Positions 59,425 through 64,000 of a DNA stretch of 64,000 bases are shown one piece after another; the stretch's first letter is position 1, and every line of letters begins with the position of its first letter. The notes under the pieces are model-generated. The model did not search any database, was not told where the DNA came from, and saw only the letters and a program-made list of their open reading frames with translations. Both the position numbers and the translations under genes were made by a program. The stretch comes from Aquisphaera giovannonii (GTDB lineage Bacteria > Planctomycetota > Planctomycetia > Isosphaerales > Isosphaeraceae), in assembly GCF_008087625.1 (NCBI RefSeq), contig NZ_CP042997.1:6882001-6946000 (forward strand), given 5' to 3'.

Positions 59425-60654
59425 TCAATCCATGAACCGGTTCCTATGCAGGTCCCCGTGCGCGTTGAAATCGCGCGGATCGTTGCCGGTCGCCTGGAGG
59501 ATCGAAGAGTAGACCGGGAATACCAGCAGGGCCGCCGCGACGACCCAGGCGGCGTGGCGGCCGAGGCGACGGCCGATCGCGGCCACTCCCTCGGCGATCA
59601 CGAGGTAGAGCCCGGGCGTCAGGCCCAGGATGAGCCGGCCGTGGAAGGGGTAGATGCGAAGTGCCGCGGCGAGGTAGGAGAAGACGACCGGCAGCGCGAG
59701 AAGCGCGAAGCCCCATCGTTCGCGACGCGCCAGCGACACGCTGCCCAGCACGAGCAGTACGACCGGCAGGGCGACGAAGGCCGCCGGCAAGCCCGGGGCG
59801 ACCAGGTCCAGCGGGTTGACGAGGACCTCCAGGACGATCCCGGTGAGCTTCCCGAATTCCGGCCGGTTGAGCGGGAGCAGCGGCGGGAACGCGAAGTTCC
59901 AGAACACGTACATGCCGTTCGTCGTGCCGAGCATGACCTGCGCGTACGCCCGCGTCCCCAGGACCCCGATTCCCCACGACACGGCGATCGCGGCGAGACG
60001 GCCGATGTCTCGGGCGTCGCGCCGCCGGGCCGCGTCGGCCAGCAGGACGGCCCCGCCGGCCGCGACGACGAAGACGGAGGGGAACGAGAACCACGGGCTC
60101 GCCGCCGCGATCGCCGCGAATCGGGCCAACGCCCCAGGCCGCCGAGGCCGTTCGAGACACGCGGAAGCCGTTACGAGCGCGGCCAGGCCGACGGCCACGT
60201 CGCCCATGTAGGGCTTCAATTCGCTCGAGTAATAGACGAGGTCGGACGAGAAGGCGAAGAGCATCATCGCCAGCAGCGCGGCCCGGGGGGAGAGCCAGCG
60301 CGTCGCGAGCGAGCGGAACAGCGGCAGCGACGCCAGGCCGCACGCGAGGGGCAGGAGGCGCAAGGCGAGCAGATGCCCCCCGAGGACCTGCGAGATCGCC
60401 CGCTCGACGATCAGGAAGCCGACGGGTGCGAGCTGTTCCGAGGACAGCCGCTCGGAGAAGTCGAGGACCCCCTTGCCGACGATGTTGCCGAGGAGCGACC
60501 CCTCGTCCATCCAGGGCTCGCGGTTCGACGCATAGAGCAGGACGCGGAGCATCGCCCCCGCCGCCAGGATCAGGGTCGACGGATGCTCGCGGGCCCATCG
60601 GATCCACGGCCCGGGGTCGATCTCGCGGGCGAGGACACCTCCCGACGTGTTCAT
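59425..60654 (-). CDS. Membrane glycosyltransferase-like protein (GT39/GT-C fold)
   Basis: This 409-residue protein has about nine to eleven membrane helices and a GT-C type layout. After helix 1 (STLILAAGAMLRVLLYA) comes a loop with the acidic motif REPWMDEGSLLGNIVGKG, where D-E is typical of the catalytic loop in GT39-like and ArnT-like enzymes. More helices follow (LLALRLLPLACGLASLPLF; ALLAMMLFAFSSDLVYYSSELKPY; VVLLVLGSV). It probably transfers a sugar from a lipid-linked donor to protein or glycan outside the membrane. It stands alone on the minus strand. Confidence 0.85.
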   Translation of the reverse strand: MNTSGGVLAREIDPGPWIRWAREHPSTLILAAGAMLRVLLYASNREPWMDEGSLLGNIVGKGVLDFSERLSSEQLAPVGFLIVERAISQVLGGHLLALRLLPLACGLASLPLFRSLATRWLSPRAALLAMMLFAFSSDLVYYSSELKPYMGDVAVGLAALVTASACLERPRRPGALARFAAIAAASPWFSFPSVFVVAAGGAVLLADAARRRDARDIGRLAAIAVSWGIGVLGTRAYAQVMLGTTNGMYVFWNFAFPPLLPLNRPEFGKLTGIVLEVLVNPLDLVAPGLPAAFVALPVVLLVLGSVSLARRERWGFALLALPVVFSYLAAALRIYPFHGRLILGLTPGLYLVIAEGVAAIGRRLGRHAAWVVAAALLVFPVYSSILQATGNDPRDFNAHGDLHRNRFMD

Positions 60655-60795
60655 CGACGCAAGCCCCCCAGGTTCGGCTCCCGCAGGCCGGACGGACGAT
60701 CATGGTCGAGTGGCGTCGCCCCCGCTGTCAACGGTAAGCTGCGACGGAAACCCGCGGCCGTCACGCGGGAGACGGCAAAACCCGAGGCACAGCCC

Positions 60796-61458
60796 ATGCG
60801 AATCACCTGGTACGGCCACGCCGCCTTCCTCATCGAGACGGACGGCCTGCGGATCATCCTCGACCCCTACCGCTCGCCCGACTCCGGCGGCTACCTCCCG
60901 ATCGACGAGCCGGCGGATTACGTCATCGTCAGCCACGAGAACGACCGCTACCACAGCCACCTCGGCCAGATCACGCCGCCGTTCGAGGTCGTCCGCGCCC
61001 TCGAGATCCCGCCCGAAGGAGTGAATCTCCGCGGCGTCCGCGTGCAAGCCGTCCACGTCTTCGAGGACGCCCGGCGGCTCCCCGAGGACGAGGTCGCGAT
61101 CATCCACTTCCACGCCGGGGGCCTGCACGTCGTCTTCCTGGGCGACCTGGGGCACCCCCTTTCCGAAGAGGAGCTCGCCCCGCTCCGCGGCGCCGACGTC
61201 GTCCTCGCCGCGGCCGGCGGCCCGCCCACGATCGACTTCCCCGAGATCCCCCCGCTCCTGGACGCCATCGGCCCGAAGCTCGTCCTGCCAATGCACTACA
61301 AGACCCCGAAGATCGACCTGAATGTCCAGCCCGTCGAGCGCTTCCTGGAGGTCCTCCCCGACGATCCCGTCATCCGAACAGGCACGACGTCCTACGAGGT
61401 CACGCCGGCTTCCTTGCCGCATCGCCGGACGATCGTCGTGCTGGACCACCTCCGCTAA
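60796..61458 (+). CDS. MBL-fold hydrolase (UlaG-like) with altered zinc site
   Basis: This 220-residue protein has the metallo-beta-lactamase fold in the UlaG-like form. It opens ITWYGHAAFLIETDGLRIILDPY; later it has VVFLGDLGHPLSEEEL (Asp ligand region) and LVLPMHYKTPKID (His ligand region). In the usual H-x-H-x-D-H motif it shows SHENDRYHSHL, so the second and last His are Asn and Arg. One zinc site may be missing or rebuilt. The substrate is unknown. The ATG at 60796 matches the family start; the frame is open far upstream. Confidence 0.85.
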   Translation: MRITWYGHAAFLIETDGLRIILDPYRSPDSGGYLPIDEPADYVIVSHENDRYHSHLGQITPPFEVVRALEIPPEGVNLRGVRVQAVHVFEDARRLPEDEVAIIHFHAGGLHVVFLGDLGHPLSEEELAPLRGADVVLAAAGGPPTIDFPEIPPLLDAIGPKLVLPMHYKTPKIDLNVQPVERFLEVLPDDPVIRTGTTSYEVTPASLPHRRTIVVLDHLR

Positions 61459-61479
61459 CCGCGTGCCGGCGGGCGTCGC

Positions 61480-61493
61480 GTTAAATCCTTAAC
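61480..61493. promoter_or_regulatory. Upstream operator copy, GTTAA-N4-TTAAC
   Basis: A perfect inverted repeat GTTAA-ATCC-TTAAC. The same half-sites recur at 61541-61554, 61 bases away centre to centre. This copy lies upstream of the predicted -35 of blaI. Confidence 0.75.
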
Positions 61494-61501
61494 AGGTGCC
61501 C

Positions 61502-61531
61502 TTGCAGAGGGGCGGGTGAGGCTGCTATCGT
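61502..61531 (+). promoter_or_regulatory. Predicted promoter of blaI-M56
   Basis: TTGCAG (61502-61507) and TATCGT (61526-61531) are 18 bases apart and lie between the two operator copies. Transcription would start near 61538. Confidence 0.5.
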
Positions 61532-61540
61532 GGCCAATCC

Positions 61541-61554
61541 GTTAACGATTTAAC
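61541..61554. promoter_or_regulatory. Downstream operator copy, GTTAA-N4-TTAAC
   Basis: A perfect inverted repeat GTTAA-CGAT-TTAAC that begins just after the predicted transcription start and 14 bases before the blaI ATG. A repressor bound here would block the promoter or early elongation. Confidence 0.75.
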
Positions 61555-61567
61555 GAAAGGCGGAGCG

Positions 61568-61978
61568 ATGGCCCGGAATGCATCCGATGCGCTGACGGAG
61601 CGCGAGGCGGAGGTGATGGACGCCCTCTGGCGGCTCGGCGAGGCGACGGCCGAGCAGGTCCGCGAGGCGGTCCCCGGCGCGCCGCACGATTCGACGGTGC
61701 GCACCATGCTCCGGATCCTGGAGGCCAAGGGCTACGTCTCGCACGAGGCCCGCGGCAAGGTCTACGTCTATCGCGCCGCGGTCGATCGCAGCAAGGCCCA
61801 GCGACAGGCCGTCCGCGGCCTGCTGGCGCGGTTCTTCGGCGGCTCGGCCGAGGACCTGGTCCTCCGCCTGATCGAGGACGAGAGCTTGACGCAGGAGCAG
61901 CTCGACAAGCTGCGGGATGCCGCACAGCCCGCCGCGGACCCTCCATCGAAGCGCCGCAAGAAAGGAGACAGGCCATGA
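61568..61978 (+). CDS. BlaI/MecI/CopY family repressor
   Basis: This 136-residue protein is a winged-helix repressor: LTEREAEVMDALWRLGEATAEQVREAVP is the N-terminal helix pair, STVRTMLRILEAKGYVSHEARGKVYVYRAAVD the wing and recognition part, and the C-terminal dimer helix includes AVRGLLARFFGGSAEDLVLRLIEDESLT. In the BlaI system a membrane peptidase of the M56 family cuts or displaces the repressor upon a cell-wall or copper signal. Its gene overlaps the M56 gene by ATGA. Two GTTAA-N4-TTAAC repeats flank its promoter, so it probably represses itself and the M56 gene. Confidence 0.93.
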   Translation: MARNASDALTEREAEVMDALWRLGEATAEQVREAVPGAPHDSTVRTMLRILEAKGYVSHEARGKVYVYRAAVDRSKAQRQAVRGLLARFFGGSAEDLVLRLIEDESLTQEQLDKLRDAAQPAADPPSKRRKKGDRP

Positions 61979-64000
61979 GCCCGATGGCGGACGGATCCTG
62001 GACGGACTCGATCCCTGGCCTGGCCTTCGAGCTGGGGTGGAAGTCCACGGCCCTGCTGGTGGCCGTCGTGGTGCTGGTCCTCGCGACGTGGAGGCGGCCG
62101 ACGATCGCGGCGGCGCTGGCCAACGCCGGGCTCGTCGCCCTGCTCCTTCTGCCCGCCTCGCTGGTCTTGCTGCCGCCGCTGACCCTCGCGTGCTTGCCGG
62201 CGGCGCGGGTGACCACCGACGGGATCGAGATGTCCTCCGGGCTTCAGGTGGCGGAGCCCCGGGTCATCGAGAGGATTGCCCCTCCTTCCTGGCCGGTCCC
62301 CGACGATACGCGGAGCAAGCCCGCGGCCCGGCCGCCGCTCGCGGTCCCGGCCGCGGAAGGGCCTCGCGTGACGCCCCGCCCCGACGACTCCGTGGGAATC
62401 CGTCCGGCGGCCGTGATGCTCACGGCCTATGCTGGCATCATCGCGATCCTGGTCGGGCGGCTGGCCCTCGGCCTGGCCGCGGTTCGCCGGCTGCGTCGGC
62501 GGTCCGTCGCGGTGGACGAGGTCGAGTGGATCGCGGCCCTGGATCGCGGGAGGGCGAGGCTCGGGATCCGGCGGCCCGTGGCGCTGGCCTGGTCATCCGG
62601 CGTCAGCGTGCCGGTCGCCATCGGCTGGCGATGCCCAATCGTGCTGCTGCCGGCGTCGGTCTCGTCACTCGAAGGACGCCACCACACCGACGCCATCCTT
62701 CTCCACGAACTGGCCCACATCCGCCGCGGCGATTATGCCTGGAACGTGCTCCAGCGCCTGGCCGTCGCCCTCTACTGGCTCCATCCCCTCGCCTGGCTCC
62801 TCGCGTGGGCCTCCGCCGCGGCCCGCGAGCGGGCCTGCGACGACCTCTGCGTCCATGAGATGGGCGGCCCCGCCGGCTACCGCGCCACGCTGCTCGCGGT
62901 GGCCTCCGGCCTGGTCCGCCGCCCCGGACCGACTCTCGGACTGGCCATGGCCCGCTCGCCGCGCCTCGCGCGTCGGCTGCGGGGCATCGAACGCAGCCGG
63001 GGTTTCTCCCGCTGCCTGCCGCGGGGCAGGGCACGACTGGCGATCGCGACGACCGCCCTCGCCGTCGTCGGGCTCGTGGGCGCCTCGAGGCTGACGCGTG
63101 CCCAGGTCCAGGATCCTTCTAACCAACCGGGGAAGGCGACGACGGAAGCGACCAGTGGCAAGGTTTTCCATCTCGCGGTCGTCTCCGCCGCCACAGGCAA
63201 GCCCGTCCCCAGGGCCGACGTGCGCGTCTGGATGGGTCTGCGCAACGACTGGCGAGTCACGGATGACGAAGGCCGACTCGAGATCAGGCACTCCACGGGG
63301 CCGGCGGATCGGAACTTGAGCGTGGACGTCTGGGGAGACGGATATGCGATGCAGCGGCACGACTGGGGAAATAAGCCCCGCGAGGCCATGCCAGAAGGGG
63401 CCACCATCAAGCTCATGCCGGGCGAGACGCTGGGGGGCCTGGTGAGGGACGAGCAGGGGCGGCCCATCCCCGGCGCCACGGTCTATCTCTGGAGCCACAA
63501 CTACAAACACAAGGATCCCCATGAGCTGCTCTTTGATCTCCGGGCGGTGACGGGTCCGGATGGATGCTGGAAGACATCCGGTGCGCCGGAGACGACTGGA
63601 GAGATCCTGGGATTCCATATCGATCATCCGGACTTCCTGAGTGACCGCGATTATACGGCCGAGAGGGAGTTACCGAAGATCGCGGATCTTCGCGCGGGTA
63701 AGGCCGTTTCCGTGATGTCGAAGGGGATCCCGGTTGAGGGCCGGGTCCTCGACGCCGACGGGAGGCCGGTCGCCGGCGCCCTGGTCCGTTCGGCGAGCTG
63801 GGAGCAGAGCCTCCCGGATGGGAGCGGGCTCTTCGACGTGACCACCGACTCCAACGGGCGGTTTCGCGCGGGCCAGCTTCGCTCCCAGGAGTATTTCTTC
63901 GTCGCGAAGGCGGCGGGTCATGCGCCGGGGGAGGCCAGGATCCGGGTCCGGCAGGGGGCCCCCGGCGTCGAGATTCGGCTGGGGCGGGCTCGCGCCCTGG
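61975..64000 (+). CDS. M56 family (BlaR1-like) membrane peptidase with carboxypeptidase-regulatory repeats (3' end cut off)
   Basis: The frame starts at 61975, overlaps the blaI stop by ATGA and runs open to the window edge, so the C-terminus is missing. The first 360 residues form the BlaR1-like part: membrane helices (ALLVAVVVLVLA, NAGLVALLLLPASLVLLPPL, AAVMLTAYAGIIAILVG), zinc motif HELAH at residues 244-248 (LLHELAHIRRGDYAWNVLQ) and the third ligand Glu285 in AARERACDDLCVHEM. After another helix (ARLAIATTALAVVGLVGA) the rest has repeated carboxypeptidase-regulatory-like modules (GKVFHLAVVSAATGKPVPRADVRV; GGLVRDEQGRPIPGATVYLW; EGRVLDADGRPVAGALVRS). No penicillin-binding sensor domain is present so far, so the signal is probably not a beta-lactam. 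Confidence 0.9.
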   Translation, partial: MSPMADGSWTDSIPGLAFELGWKSTALLVAVVVLVLATWRRPTIAAALANAGLVALLLLPASLVLLPPLTLACLPAARVTTDGIEMSSGLQVAEPRVIERIAPPSWPVPDDTRSKPAARPPLAVPAAEGPRVTPRPDDSVGIRPAAVMLTAYAGIIAILVGRLALGLAAVRRLRRRSVAVDEVEWIAALDRGRARLGIRRPVALAWSSGVSVPVAIGWRCPIVLLPASVSSLEGRHHTDAILLHELAHIRRGDYAWNVLQRLAVALYWLHPLAWLLAWASAAARERACDDLCVHEMGGPAGYRATLLAVASGLVRRPGPTLGLAMARSPRLARRLRGIERSRGFSRCLPRGRARLAIATTALAVVGLVGASRLTRAQVQDPSNQPGKATTEATSGKVFHLAVVSAATGKPVPRADVRVWMGLRNDWRVTDDEGRLEIRHSTGPADRNLSVDVWGDGYAMQRHDWGNKPREAMPEGATIKLMPGETLGGLVRDEQGRPIPGATVYLWSHNYKHKDPHELLFDLRAVTGPDGCWKTSGAPETTGEILGFHIDHPDFLSDRDYTAERELPKIADLRAGKAVSVMSKGIPVEGRVLDADGRPVAGALVRSASWEQSLPDGSGLFDVTTDSNGRFRAGQLRSQEYFFVAKAAGHAPGEARIRVRQGAPGVEIRLGRARAL

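Noticed and set aside
1-64000. tRNA or rRNA genes, CRISPR arrays, insertion sequences or prophage
   Set aside because: I saw no T-loop like segments in a tRNA frame, no regularly spaced repeats, no transposase or integrase motifs and no phage structural genes. A covariance-model search would be needed to be sure about small RNAs.

Overview
The window is a very GC-rich chromosomal segment that looks like a member of the Planctomycetota, most likely an Isosphaeraceae-type bacterium (an inference, with no rRNA in the window to confirm it). The evidence is a set of lineage-typical proteins: a Tat-exported Gfo/Idh/MocA oxidoreductase, a PEP-CTERM protein, proteins with LEPR-XLL-like N-terminal motifs, a Gly/Pro-rich LTXXQ protein, a Ser/Thr kinase fused to RDD membrane domains, and a BlaI repressor paired with an M56 peptidase carrying carboxypeptidase-regulatory repeats. 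About 54 protein genes are supported. I found no rRNA, tRNA, CRISPR array, insertion sequence or prophage. Most long ORFs on the opposite strand or in the second frame are shadows caused by the extreme GC bias.

Layout. 1-6.8 kb: a cut-off membrane-anchored protein, a Tat-type oxidoreductase, aspS, a PEP-CTERM protein, an RraA-like protein and a small membrane protein. 7-14.3 kb: nfo (AP endonuclease), ppk1, icd with its kinase/phosphatase aceK, and a LEPR-XLL-like exported protein. 14.3-23 kb: a methyltransferase, iscS-iscA, a 2-hydroxyacid dehydrogenase, a GH10-like protein with an altered active site, an SGNH hydrolase and a YsnF-like stress protein. 23.2-27.1 kb: the conserved ffh-rpsP-trmD-rplS operon and a short sulfotransferase. 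27.4-30 kb: an LTXXQ protein and a glycosyltransferase. 30.2-39.4 kb: the glycolate oxidase operon glcD-X-glcE-glcF, converging on the glyoxylate shunt operon aceB-aceA, with a divergent LysR regulator. 39.5-45.7 kb: gpsA, a DUF1802 protein, a rhomboid, PHP and calcineurin-like phosphoesterases, an MBL hydrolase and a small orphan. 45.7-50.3 kb: a LysR regulator divergent from dabB-dabA, a bicarbonate uptake system. 50.7-56.2 kb: a kinase/RDD/pseudokinase protein, an SGNH-TPR membrane protein and a small membrane protein. 56.2-64 kb: two divergent Gfo/Idh oxidoreductases, a toxin-antitoxin pair, a GT39-like membrane protein, an MBL hydrolase and a blaI-M56 pair that runs off the end.

How the parts work together. 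The strongest theme is two-carbon and CO2 metabolism. GlcDEF would oxidise glycolate to glyoxylate. AceB and AceA form the glyoxylate shunt. Icd and AceK decide the split between the TCA cycle and the shunt, and the serine that AceK phosphorylates is present in Icd. DabBA would import inorganic carbon. Both LysR genes face the operon they probably control, and each intergenic region carries an inverted repeat about 54-55 bp upstream of the predicted transcription start. Two features look new enough to follow up: a ribbon-helix-helix-like protein translationally coupled inside the glycolate oxidase operon, and a pair of identical GTTAA-N4-TTAAC operators around the blaI promoter.
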